DNA of 34,428 nucleotides, from positions 1 through 34,428 of the forward strand of contig CARBES010000008.1 in NCBI GenBank assembly GCA_948944455.1, read 5' to 3'. The position numbers and the translations under genes were made by a program. Shown here in pieces: positions 1 through 7,114 of the stretch (within the stretch, counting starts at the first letter, position 1; each line of letters begins with the position of its first letter). Origin of the DNA: an uncultured Candidatus Saccharibacteria bacterium. GTDB taxonomy: Bacteria; Patescibacteriota; Saccharimonadia; Saccharimonadales; Saccharimonadaceae. Below the pieces are notes generated by a model. The model ran no database searches. It was not told the origin of the DNA and saw only the letters and a program-made list of their open reading frames with translations.

Positions 1-54
1 AGCAGCTCATTCGTAACGAGCAGGTCGCTGGTTCGATCCCAGTCAACGGCTCCA
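1..54 (+). tRNA. tRNA-Thr(CGU), 3' part only
   Basis: The window opens inside a tRNA. An anticodon arm is visible with loop ttcgtaa, giving anticodon CGU (Thr, codon ACG); its last stem pair is an A-C mismatch. A 5-nt variable loop, a T arm (gctgg/ccagt around ttcgatc), the 3' acceptor strand caacggc, discriminator T and an encoded CCA at 52-54 follow. The D arm and 5' acceptor strand lie upstream of the window, so identity rests on the anticodon loop alone. Confidence 0.75.
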
Positions 55-58
55 TTCC

Positions 59-80
59 GAGCCAAAATCGGCTCTTTTTT
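59..80 (+). terminator. Intrinsic terminator of the tRNA
   Basis: Stem gagcc/ggctc with a short A-rich loop, followed by six T residues, five bases after the encoded CCA. Confidence 0.75.
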
Positions 81-181
81 GTTGGAAGTTTTGGAGAGTT
101 TTGAGGATGTTGGCGTCGAAATTGTTTTGGCGCCAGTTATACTTTTGAAAAATTCCGAGGTCATTGGCCGCGGATGGGTGG

Positions 182-1426
182 CTAATCTTTATCGATGGAG
201 AGATCGTTGTAACGGTAGTGAGGAATGGTTCTCTGGCGGATGCGGCGGCGATTGACGCGGCCGTTTTTGTCGACGAGGAAGTTACGGTAGAAGAAAAACT
301 TGGTCGTGGCGAGCTGGTAGAGTGTAGAGGTGATGGAGCCGATGCAGTTACAGAAAGGCGTGGGGAGGAACGAGCAACAGAGACGGAGCGAGCGGGCGAT
401 GATACGGTTAACGGTAGTATTGGCGGCAGACCAGTTGAGTTGGAGAAAAGAGGTGTAAAGATAATAGGCTGGACAAAGCAAAAAGTCCAGGAACTCAAAG
501 CCTAGAAAGACTAAAGTTAGTGGAAGGTTGAGCGGATAGAATTGGCAAAGTCCGAAGAACATGACTAAACTAGAAATATATAGAACAGAAAGTAAAGCAT
601 AAGCATTGCGGAGGGATTTTTTGTAGTTAAATTTTTTCTGGCTAACGTTAACTTTGGCGAGAATAGTGACTGATTCAAGGGCATCCCATTGAGTATCGGT
701 AATAAGCGAGACAAAAGTAATAGCGAGACCATATTCGGCACCAAATTCGAGGGCATTACTAAGGCCAAAAAGGAAAGTTAGAAAACCGAAGAAGTAGCTG
801 GCAAGGCTTGAGGAGTCGTATTTGAGGCAATGTAGAAAATTGAGGCGGAAGCGAAACCGGTTACAGTTACGTAGAAAAACGTAGAGAGTGAAAATGCTCA
901 TAATGATACTGGTTACGGTAACAATAGTAATAGAATCACGCACGAGGAGTGCAGTGCCAATCAGAATGCTAAAATTCAAGAGACTGAATATAATTGAGTA
1001 GCGATTAGCTCGGTTGTTTTGGTTTTCGTAGTAGAGTTTATCAAGCACGAAAGTGAAGATTGTTTGAAGCGCAAGAATGATGACAGCATATATAGCGAAA
1101 GTGTGGTAAACGCTGGCATCCATATTCATAAAGTTGATAAAAGAATCAATATGAAGGATTGTAAAACCATAAACAAGCATAGCAATAATACTACCAAGTA
1201 CAAGACCGGACATGGCTGCATCTTGATTCTTATCACGGTTTTTACTAATATTGGCACCAATTGAGAAAGGAGAGCGGATGATGCCGCAGATGTATTGTAA
1301 AGGATAGGTAATTGTGAAAGCGCTAATCAGATTTTTATCAATAAGCAAGCTTAAACAAAACCATGACAAAATTGGCGTCAAGGAAAGGAGAGCTTGGTCA
1401 AAACTGATTTTAAGTAGACGTCGCAT
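182..1426 (-). CDS. MATE/flippase-like polytopic membrane protein
   Basis: A 414-residue integral membrane protein with about 10-12 hydrophobic segments spread over its whole length, short polar loops and a basic C-terminal tail (VNRRRIRQR...). The N-terminal stretch with IDKNLISAFTITYPLQY and a following basic loop resembles the first half of MATE multidrug exporters and Wzx-type flippases, which use a proton or sodium gradient to move small molecules or lipid-linked sugars. No signature residues settle the substrate, and the family call rests on topology and overall look. It stands alone on the minus strand. A weak AT-rich -10-like sequence lies about 30 bases upstream of the ATG, and no strong Shine-Dalgarno is visible. 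It ends shortly after the tRNA-Thr terminator on the other strand. Confidence 0.5.
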   Translation of the reverse strand: MRRLLKISFDQALLSLTPILSWFCLSLLIDKNLISAFTITYPLQYICGIIRSPFSIGANISKNRDKNQDAAMSGLVLGSIIAMLVYGFTILHIDSFINFMNMDASVYHTFAIYAVIILALQTIFTFVLDKLYYENQNNRANRYSIIFSLLNFSILIGTALLVRDSITIVTVTSIIMSIFTLYVFLRNCNRFRFRLNFLHCLKYDSSSLASYFFGFLTFLFGLSNALEFGAEYGLAITFVSLITDTQWDALESVTILAKVNVSQKKFNYKKSLRNAYALLSVLYISSLVMFFGLCQFYPLNLPLTLVFLGFEFLDFLLCPAYYLYTSFLQLNWSAANTTVNRIIARSLRLCCSFLPTPFCNCIGSITSTLYQLATTKFFFYRNFLVDKNGRVNRRRIRQRTIPHYRYNDLSIDKD

Positions 1427-1511
1427 AAAGTTGAGCTTGGTTTTGCATTAGATAATATATCTTTCTCCGCCAGTGCGAATCTAGAAATATTAGTGATTCC
1501 TCAAATGAATT

Positions 1512-2489
1512 TTAGTTTTGGTAATTGATTTGTTCTGCGTTGATGATAGGAGTATGGAAGAGTTCGGTAGAATCGAGATCAGTGTTAGCGAGACTATAAG
1601 AGGTAATTTGATGATTTTTGTAGGTTGTGTAGTAGAAAGATCCAGTACCTAGATCATAGCAGTCCGAGTAAATAGTGAATTCGTAGCGGCCGTCTCCGAG
1701 GTCGCAACAGCCATGTTGCTGATCAACGGAGTGAAGGATATGGAAGAACTGATTTACGCTAGAGATTTCGTCGCTCTCGGAAAGGGAATTGAGTTTGGTA
1801 AAAGCGGCTTTTGCAAAGCGAGATTCGGAGGAGAGGTCACCTGGAAGACCAATCGCACCCATACCACGGCTATAGACTGGAAGATTAAGGTTTGGGGCAA
1901 GGTTATTGACTGGAGCTTTGGCGGAGAGATGTTGATAGTTGCTGAGTTGAAGAAGCATTTTGTCGAATGGTGGATTATTAGTGAGAATACCGACAGGATT
2001 GTCATAGACGTTTAGACCATTAGCCATGGATTCAACGGTGATAGCAGCGCCAGTTGCGTCAGCGAAGATCCAGTGGAGACCAGTAGCGGGGAGCTGTTCG
2101 CTGAAATTAAGATTGCGGAAGTTCATTTTTGCGAGGAGAGTTTTAGCCTCATCAATGTTAGCACACTGACCAAGAATCCAGTTAAGAAATTCAAATTGAG
2201 CAACATTGTCTTTACCATCAACATGATCATTATAGACAGCATTGCCAGAAAAGTTGAGGCCGGCACCCCCAAGGCCTTTCTCGTTGATACCGTCATAGAG
2301 CAGAGGATAGTTTTCCGAGACGCAGGCGATCCCGATTATTGCGTAGTGCGTATCCAGATTATTAACTTCACGAAATTCGAAAGGGAAGTTGCGTGGGATA
2401 ATGGTGACTTCCTCGTTGTAAGAGATATCATAATCAAAGTTGCGTCCGAAGTAGGTGTTTTTTGTTACATAAGTAGCCGCAGTGCACAT
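1512..2489 (-). CDS. Choloylglycine hydrolase / penicillin V acylase family amidase (Ntn hydrolase)
   Basis: A 325-residue linear-amide C-N hydrolase, close to the normal family length of about 320-340. The N-terminus reads MCTAATY: after Met removal Cys2 becomes the N-terminal nucleophile. Other expected residues are present: Arg16 and Asp19 in GRNFDYD, the Asn in GILTNNPPFD, and the RGMGAIGLPGDLSSESRF block carrying the conserved late Arg. Family members hydrolyse conjugated bile salts, penicillin V or N-acyl homoserine lactones; the substrate cannot be told from sequence alone. No signal peptide is seen, so it is probably cytoplasmic. The start is fixed by the required MC and by an AGGAA ribosome site eight bases upstream. 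It has its own promoter and is transcribed away from the secreted protein gene at 2838. Confidence 0.9.
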   Translation of the reverse strand: MCTAATYVTKNTYFGRNFDYDISYNEEVTIIPRNFPFEFREVNNLDTHYAIIGIACVSENYPLLYDGINEKGLGGAGLNFSGNAVYNDHVDGKDNVAQFEFLNWILGQCANIDEAKTLLAKMNFRNLNFSEQLPATGLHWIFADATGAAITVESMANGLNVYDNPVGILTNNPPFDKMLLQLSNYQHLSAKAPVNNLAPNLNLPVYSRGMGAIGLPGDLSSESRFAKAAFTKLNSLSESDEISSVNQFFHILHSVDQQHGCCDLGDGRYEFTIYSDCYDLGTGSFYYTTYKNHQITSYSLANTDLDSTELFHTPIINAEQINYQN

Positions 2490-2532
2490 GTTGGTTTTTC
2501 CTGTTTAGTGTTTTTTAGAAGTTATTATGGTT

Positions 2533-2538
2533 ATTATA
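2533..2538 (-). promoter_or_regulatory. -10 box for the choloylglycine hydrolase-like gene
   Basis: TATAAT on the minus strand, with 43 bases between box and ATG. The leader of about 37 nt carries an AGGAA Shine-Dalgarno, so this gene has a leadered message, unlike many others in the window. Confidence 0.6.
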
Positions 2539-2642
2539 GCATAAATTGGGAAAAATAATAGTTAAAACTCTAACGTTATCAGCCTACTCCTAATACGAAT
2601 TGTTTATCCTACGGCTGTAAAGGTAATGGATAGATGTATTTC

Positions 2643-2671
2643 TTGATAAAGTTAATAATTTATGATAAAAT
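2643..2671 (+). promoter_or_regulatory. Promoter of the secreted surface protein gene
   Basis: TTGATA at 2643-2648, a 17-bp spacer and TAAAAT at 2666-2671. This predicts a leader of about 160 nt before the ATG at 2838. The 2490-2837 gap therefore holds two divergent promoters and a structured leader, with no other gene seen. Confidence 0.5.
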
Positions 2672-2680
2672 TATAGTAAG

Positions 2681-2712
2681 GCTCCGTATTTTGTTATTAA
2701 ATACGGAGACCC
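2681..2712 (+). other. Stem-loop in the 5' leader of the surface protein gene
   Basis: A perfect 10-bp stem (ctccgtattt / aaatacggag) with a 7-base loop lies just after the predicted transcription start. No T-run follows, so it is not a terminator. It could stabilise the message or bind a regulator; it matches no riboswitch class I recognise. Confidence 0.55.
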
Positions 2713-2837
2713 TGCATTCTTAAAATCAGAAAGAAGGTGCACTAATACCTAAGTTTCTCCATTAATATTCATATCTCTATATTCTACTTTTTATTTTCAG
2801 ATATTATCCAAAAAAGACCAAAGGAGGAAGAAAAACC

Positions 2838-3683
2838 ATGAAACAACTTGTTTCTCGTATCTCTACAGGTTTCCTGGTGGCTATAATAGCTATTGGAGTA
2901 TTTGCAACCACAGCCTTTGCGGCTGAGATTGATTCTGGCGATTTGGCAAAAGACCGTCCCAAAATAGATAAAGTACCGAAGGTACGCAAAGAATGCCACT
3001 ATTCAACTTCACCTCAGGTTTCTAACGATGGAGTGATCGATTATTCTGCTAGCCGTGTATTGTTTGCTGAAGAAAATCGACCCAACTACGCCGTGTTTAA
3101 TTCGGTAATTGACAACGCAATTTATGGTGACGAACGTAAATTCATGCGTATTACCGACCTCACCACTGACCAGACGTATCGAGAGGGCATTATTGAGCTA
3201 GTGCCGGATCGGCAGTATCGAGTAGAAGTCTTCTATCGGAATGACGCGGCCTCTATACAGGAAAATTCTACAGAAGTTGCTAGGAATGCCGATGAGACAA
3301 CTTTGCTCGTCACTATGCCTTCTAAGTTAGAGGTAGGTACAACTGGGCGTTTTACTGCAATTATTTCTGCCGAGAGCACTACGCCACGAACGGTTTCGGC
3401 TGGGCTCAGTCTGACCTCAAGCCGTAGTCTTTATCTGGAATATGTTGATGGCTCGGCTGTCTGGCAAAAGAATAGTAGCGACGGAATTGAGATTATCGAG
3501 TATGAAAGACTTTCTAGTGATGGTGTTTCTATGGGTTCCATCGGTAGTGGGGAATATGGTACGATTAGTTTTGTTATTTACACTACTAATGTTTATGATC
3601 CTTCTGCTGGGCTTAACCTACTAGCTTTTATAATGGGTGTGGCGGTGATTGTAGCACTAGCGTTCGGCTTGATTGCTGCATAA
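2838..3683 (+). CDS. Secreted surface protein with C-terminal membrane anchor
   Basis: A 281-residue protein. Residues 1-29 form a signal peptide ending TTAFA-AE. The stretch VLFAEENRPNYAVFNSVIDN followed by GDERKFMRI matches a domain I associate with secreted proteins of Saccharibacteria and other CPR bacteria (typically VFNSITDNPxxGDERNFV), which is followed by a beta-rich region as here (about 60-250). The C-terminus (about 258-281) is a hydrophobic anchor LLAFIMGVAVIVALAFGLIAA with almost no cytoplasmic tail. No enzymatic motif is visible, so an envelope or adhesive role is an inference. A strong Shine-Dalgarno (aaaggagg) sits 11 bases before the ATG, and the long leader has a stem-loop. 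A strong terminator lies 220 bp downstream. Confidence 0.75.
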   Translation: MKQLVSRISTGFLVAIIAIGVFATTAFAAEIDSGDLAKDRPKIDKVPKVRKECHYSTSPQVSNDGVIDYSASRVLFAEENRPNYAVFNSVIDNAIYGDERKFMRITDLTTDQTYREGIIELVPDRQYRVEVFYRNDAASIQENSTEVARNADETTLLVTMPSKLEVGTTGRFTAIISAESTTPRTVSAGLSLTSSRSLYLEYVDGSAVWQKNSSDGIEIIEYERLSSDGVSMGSIGSGEYGTISFVIYTTNVYDPSAGLNLLAFIMGVAVIVALAFGLIAA

Positions 3684-3772
3684 GATAGTATTTCTGGGCT
3701 GGCCAATTTTGTAGGGTATTCTGATTATATAGCACTGCTACGCATTGATATCGGACTTCGGTAAAGCACTAG

Positions 3773-3904
3773 TTGGGGGAACCTGCAGTGTTTAATGGTG
3801 TCGTAGGGGCTCTGCCCGAATTAGTCTCGTTCGAGGAGTTTGAGTATTGGCGTGCTTCAAACACTAAGGATGAACCTTCCTGGATTGATTTTTGCAACTT
3901 TTAG
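3773..3904 (+). CDS. Possible small ORF or gene remnant, alternatively part of a structured 3' RNA
   Basis: Between the surface gene and its terminator there is an open frame of 43 codons from a TTG (or 38 from the GTG at 3788). It contains ALPELVSFEEFEYWRASNTK and ends DEPSWIDFCNF-stop. The composition looks protein-like, but there is no ATG and no clear ribosome site. The same stretch can fold locally: gcactgc with gcagtgt, gggc-tct-gccc, and ctcg-tt-cgag. It could be a real small protein, the tail of a decayed gene or a structured RNA. The family is not recognised. Confidence 0.22.
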   Translation: MGEPAVFNGVVGALPELVSFEEFEYWRASNTKDEPSWIDFCNF

Positions 3905-3934
3905 GGGTGCTCTACGTAGAGTGCTCCTTTTTTA
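3904..3934 (+). terminator. Strong intrinsic terminator
   Basis: A near-continuous dyad (ggggtgctctac / gtagagtgctcc, with three G-U pairs and the tip opening as the loop) followed directly by seven T residues. It ends the surface-protein transcript before cassette element A. Confidence 0.8.
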
Positions 3935-3983
3935 TTTGTGAAAATACTAAGACAAAGTTTTAACCTGCATTTATTTTTCTTGA

Positions 3984-4187
3984 TTACTCTATGGCTAGAC
4001 AACGGAGGGAGAAGCCGAAGTAGCGTAGATAATTATTGCTGGGATCAACACCGTAATCATTGAAGAATAGATTTTTCGAGGCATCGATTGCACTACCATA
4101 AGATTCACGATAGTATGCTACAGCGACTGAGTCTCCAATAATTGTGTAATGTGGATGTAGCAGCCCGCTGCGGACGAAGAAAAGCAT
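3984..4187 (-). pseudogene. Silent C-terminal cassette A-left
   Basis: Sixty-seven codons starting at an ATG in the dyad. It begins MLFFVRSG, has 51 variable residues with aromatic-rich blocks (VAYYRESYG, NNYLRYFGF) and ends SLRCLAIE-stop in the outer repeat. Together with its siblings it matches the end of the FISUMP domain (SG..., WSS, AYxLxF, GxSxRC). No signal peptide, promoter or ribosome site is present, so it is read as a donor segment, not an expressed gene. Confidence 0.8.
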
Positions 4188-4190
4188 GTC

Positions 4191-4379
4191 GTCCGCAGCG
4201 GGTATGTTAATAAATCTAGTGGACGCACTAATCGTGTAGCTCTCAATACCGACGTATGGTCATCATTAGCAAGTATTGATGAAAGCAAAGCATATGAGCT
4301 GTATTTTGATACCAATATGCACCTGAGCTACGATTGGAAGAATGGTGGTGCCTCCCTCCGTTGTCTAGCCATAGAGTAA
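4191..4379 (+). pseudogene. Silent C-terminal cassette A-right
   Basis: Frame opens with VRSG in the dyad and has no start codon of its own. It runs for 50 variable residues including DVWSSLASIDESKAYELYF, a clear FISUMP-like WSS...AYxLYF signature, and ends GASLRCLAIE-stop. The lack of any start codon in a fully open frame is strong evidence that it is used only after joining to an upstream coding region. Confidence 0.8.
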
Positions 4380-4433
4380 TATCAAGGAGAGGATGAAGAA
4401 AGGGAATTGGCTGCGGTTTTAAAGATGAGGAAG

Positions 4434-4748
4434 CTAGGGGTGATATTGATATTGGCTGAGATCGACATGGAAATCTATAACTTCTATACCGTCAGCTTCG
4501 AGGCGACGTTGCTGTTCTTCTGGCCCATCAATAGTGAAGTTAGGCGCGAGTCGACCTTTACTATTAACGACACGAAAACAAGGGGTATAATCTGGGTCAG
4601 GATTATGATGAAGGATATTTCCAACGGCGCGAGCAAGATGAGGATTGCCAAGATGGGTAGCAATCTGACCATAAGTAACGACTTTACCGGAGGGAATAGA
4701 GCGGAGAAAGGCGTAGACTTCTTTGGCGAGCGAGGAAGAACTGGGCAT
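4434..4748 (-). CDS. MGMT-family DNA-binding-domain protein (alkyltransferase or ATL-like)
   Basis: A 104-residue protein that is only the C-terminal domain of O6-alkylguanine-DNA alkyltransferases. The opening IPSGKVVTYGQIA and HLGNPHLARAVGNIL helix-turn-helix block are typical, with the Arg-finger region ARAVGN. The active-site motif reads TPCFRVV: the acceptor Cys is kept, but the His after it in the usual PCHRV is Phe. Standalone domains of this size are often ATL proteins that flag lesions for excision repair; those usually lack the Cys, so either repair or sensing is possible. It follows the HD fusion gene with two bases between stop and start, implying co-transcription. Its 3' end is 35 bp from cassette element A. 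Confidence 0.85.
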   Translation of the reverse strand: MPSSSSLAKEVYAFLRSIPSGKVVTYGQIATHLGNPHLARAVGNILHHNPDPDYTPCFRVVNSKGRLAPNFTIDGPEEQQRRLEADGIEVIDFHVDLSQYQYHP

Positions 4749-4750
4749 AG

Positions 4751-6514
4751 TTATTCAGTATAAGGTTTAAAATCAAAGTCGAATCCGACGTATTTGGAGA
4801 ACTTGGTGTTGAGGTGGGATTTGATAGCGCTGTCAATTTTGCGAGAAATAGTCGTGATACGCTCGGTGGTTGGTTCTTCCTTGTCGTTATCAGAAGGGAC
4901 TGAGACAAGTGGCACAACGTAACGGATTTTGCCTTTAACGCTGGTACAATAGCAGTTTTTCTTGGCAGTAGCGCCAGTATAGATGTTGGTAGCGCGTTGA
5001 TATTGGCGGAAAGCTTCGCTCAGTGTACGATCGCCGCAGCTTAAAATCCAATCAATAATTTCGCGTTCGCTCATGACGAAGAGGTCATCGGAGCTGAGGT
5101 AGCCACTGTTGATCATAGATTTTAAGATATCAGCCGTAAACTGAATAATGAGGCGTGATTTGTCGCTGTTGTAGATTGCGAATTGTGGTAGGGTAGTTTG
5201 GACGAAATCAATACAAGTGTCGGCATCTTTAAAACCGAGCTCGTCGAGACCACTTTCGTTCTTAAGAATAGTAAGATTATTATAATATTCTTTAACCTTG
5301 GATAACTCAAGCGTGCCAAAGAGGAAAAGACCATTACTGAAGGTATACTCAAGACGATCAGCGGCAAGACCGGGTGCTTCATTATCGGCGATAGGGTAGA
5401 CGTGATAATCGGAAACTTCACTAGCAAGGATGCCGTCACGCTTGAGTTGACGAGTGATAGCGCGAGAGTTGCGAATGATTTCGGCGGTATGTTCCTCAAG
5501 AGATTCTTGACGTTCGGAGTCTTCATTCATGTAATCGATCGCATGTTTGAAGGCTGGAGAGGCAATATCATGAAAAAGACCGGCGAGGGTTTGGATCTTG
5601 TCGTGGGTAAAATTCCAGATGATGAGAGCAACAGCGATACTATGTTGAAAGACTGAGTTGAATCCAGTGAGGTTGTAGAGGGCATTATAGTCGATATTGA
5701 CCATACTGACAGTACTAAGGCGTTGCATTTCAGGAGTAGCGATATATTTCAGAAGCCAAGATGGAAATTCGTCAGAGAGAATATTGAGATATTCGCGAAC
5801 TTCAGGTGTAAGGCTTTTAAGACATTTTTTCTTGCAAGTGAGGATATCAATATTTTTACTACCAAAGCCGAAGAAGCCATGACGTTCGGATTGTGGGAGG
5901 GAAACTGGTGCGATAGTGCCAGGAGTGGCTGATGTGGTGGGGAGTGGATCGGGTTCAGGAACGGAGGCATCCTCAGAGTTATCGCTAGATGGAGTAGAAG
6001 ACTTTGGGGTATCGTCGGGGACTGGAACCGTAGCTTTTTTGCCAGTTGGACGCCGATAAACCTTAATCCAATCTTGGTCAAGCCAGAACTTAACCTCGTC
6101 ATAGCAGTTCTGCTCTTTGGATGGCATTTTAAGGATTTGGATATCAACTTTGCGGCCACGATTGAGATTGCCAATGACAGTATAAGTGAGTTCAGCGATA
6201 GCGCCAGGCCCAATGTAGCCTTCGATGCCGTTTTTGTCCTCGTTCATAAGGAAGAAAGTGTCAGTTTGATCGAGATGTTTGTAGTATTGCTGATAGACTT
6301 TCGTTAAACGATCGGCACAAGTAGCCTCGCCTTGGCGAATTAGACGTCCGAGCGGAAGCCCTGGAGCTGGCGGAGTTTCGGCGAGAGGATCTTCATTTTC
6401 AAAAATCGGGCGTGGCCAGTCGATGACCTCATAACCGCGTCCTTCAAAGTAGCCTCGCCAATAGAGCGCGCGCTCGTAAAGCTTAGAGCTACCAGAAATA
6501 ACTAGCTTTCTCAT
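4751..6514 (-). CDS. Nucleoside deoxyribosyltransferase-like / HD phosphohydrolase fusion
   Basis: About 587 residues. Residues 1-155 look like a nucleoside 2-deoxyribosyltransferase/TIR-like Rossmann domain: a first strand KLVISGS, then GPGAIAELTYTVIGN with a Glu at the place of the family's catalytic acid. A Pro/Ser/Asp-rich linker spans about 160-210. An HD domain follows with His291, His315-Asp316 (LAGLFHDIASPAFKHAID) and Asp386 (AADRLEYTF), a complete metal-binding H...HD...D set. HD enzymes of this type hydrolyse nucleotides or phosphoesters; dGTPase-like or SpoT-like action is conceivable. The ATG at 6514 is preferred over an in-frame TTG two codons earlier because GGAG sits eight bases upstream. 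It is the first gene of a two-gene unit with the MGMT-like gene. Confidence 0.7.
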   Translation of the reverse strand: MRKLVISGSSKLYERALYWRGYFEGRGYEVIDWPRPIFENEDPLAETPPAPGLPLGRLIRQGEATCADRLTKVYQQYYKHLDQTDTFFLMNEDKNGIEGYIGPGAIAELTYTVIGNLNRGRKVDIQILKMPSKEQNCYDEVKFWLDQDWIKVYRRPTGKKATVPVPDDTPKSSTPSSDNSEDASVPEPDPLPTTSATPGTIAPVSLPQSERHGFFGFGSKNIDILTCKKKCLKSLTPEVREYLNILSDEFPSWLLKYIATPEMQRLSTVSMVNIDYNALYNLTGFNSVFQHSIAVALIIWNFTHDKIQTLAGLFHDIASPAFKHAIDYMNEDSERQESLEEHTAEIIRNSRAITRQLKRDGILASEVSDYHVYPIADNEAPGLAADRLEYTFSNGLFLFGTLELSKVKEYYNNLTILKNESGLDELGFKDADTCIDFVQTTLPQFAIYNSDKSRLIIQFTADILKSMINSGYLSSDDLFVMSEREIIDWILSCGDRTLSEAFRQYQRATNIYTGATAKKNCYCTSVKGKIRYVVPLVSVPSDNDKEEPTTERITTISRKIDSAIKSHLNTKFSKYVGFDFDFKPYTE

Positions 6515-6671
6515 AGACAAATCTCCGAACAGGTTGTGTTGTAGGACATTAACTCTCCTCTCTCCTTTGATTAGGTATTATACGCTAAGAATAAAAATTT
6601 GACTAGACCCCTTATAAGTGTTAGCGTAATGAAAAGCTAGGTTGGGCGTTGATGTGAACGTTGAGATGGGG

Positions 6672-6677
6672 TATAAT
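6672..6677 (+). promoter_or_regulatory. -10 box, leaderless type, for the gene at 6685
   Basis: TATAAT ends seven bases before the ATG at 6685, placing the expected +1 on or next to the start codon. No Shine-Dalgarno fits in between. Confidence 0.6.
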
Positions 6678-6684
6678 ATGAAAA

Positions 6685-7107
6685 ATGGTCATGACGAAAA
6701 CGAAAGAAGAAAAAACGGAACGGCCGAGCTTAGTTTCGACTTGGAAGGAAGTTTCACGCAAGCAGAAGGGCTTGGTGATAGCGATGGGTATAGTGGTACT
6801 GATGAGTATCGCGCTGTTGGTGTTTTCATTTACGGCTTTGCGTCCACAGAATACGGTCGTAATTGTAGGGTACGGAGATGTATATGGTGAAATAGCGGGG
6901 ATTAGCGGAGGCTATCGACGTGATAGTTGGGTGAATATGTTAGCATTCCCGATTTTAGCGGTCGTATATGGAGTTGTGCATAATTTATTAGTTTTGAGAG
7001 TGTATCGACGATACGGCAAAGACACGGCGTTAATGGTGGCGGTGGCGACTATGTTGTTGATAGTGGGGACGTTCGTAATATTACTACGATTGCTAGGAGA
7101 GTGGTAA
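6685..7107 (+). CDS. Small membrane protein, unrecognised
   Basis: A 140-residue protein. A charged N-terminus (1-28, rich in Lys/Glu) is followed by a transmembrane segment (about 29-50), a soluble loop VVIVGYGDVYGEIAGISGG (55-80) and two more helices (about 83-105 and 115-137). The start is set by the leaderless promoter; ATG 6691 is an alternative two codons later. The stop is seven bases from the start of the glycosyltransferase gene, so the two are probably co-transcribed and may work together at the membrane. I recognise no family. Confidence 0.7.
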   Translation: MVMTKTKEEKTERPSLVSTWKEVSRKQKGLVIAMGIVVLMSIALLVFSFTALRPQNTVVIVGYGDVYGEIAGISGGYRRDSWVNMLAFPILAVVYGVVHNLLVLRVYRRYGKDTALMVAVATMLLIVGTFVILLRLLGEW

Positions 7108-7114
7108 TCAACAG

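Larger units (their letters stand above)
3979..4398. repeat. Cassette element A (two-headed FISUMP C-terminal cassette)
   Basis: Left outer repeat (ttactctatggctagacaac plus ggaggga) at 3984-4010, and its inverse (tccctccgttgtctagccat plus agagtaat) at 4353-4380, extended to ggatgaag at 4398. A central dyad has 13-bp arms cccgctgcggacg (4164-4176) and its inverse (4190-4202), around a 13-base spacer. Between dyad and outer repeats lie two unrelated variable segments, each open only when read outward from the dyad. It sits between the 3' ends of two convergent genes. Confidence 0.9.

Noticed and set aside
2681..2712. Leader stem-loop as a riboswitch or transcription attenuator
   Set aside because: It is a single simple stem with no conserved aptamer core and no following T-run; only a stability or protein-binding role is left open.
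4164..4202. The 12-13 bp dyads as intrinsic terminators or integron attC sites
   Set aside because: No T-run follows on either side, and the arms encode VRSG in frame with both cassettes. attC-type R and L boxes are not visible.
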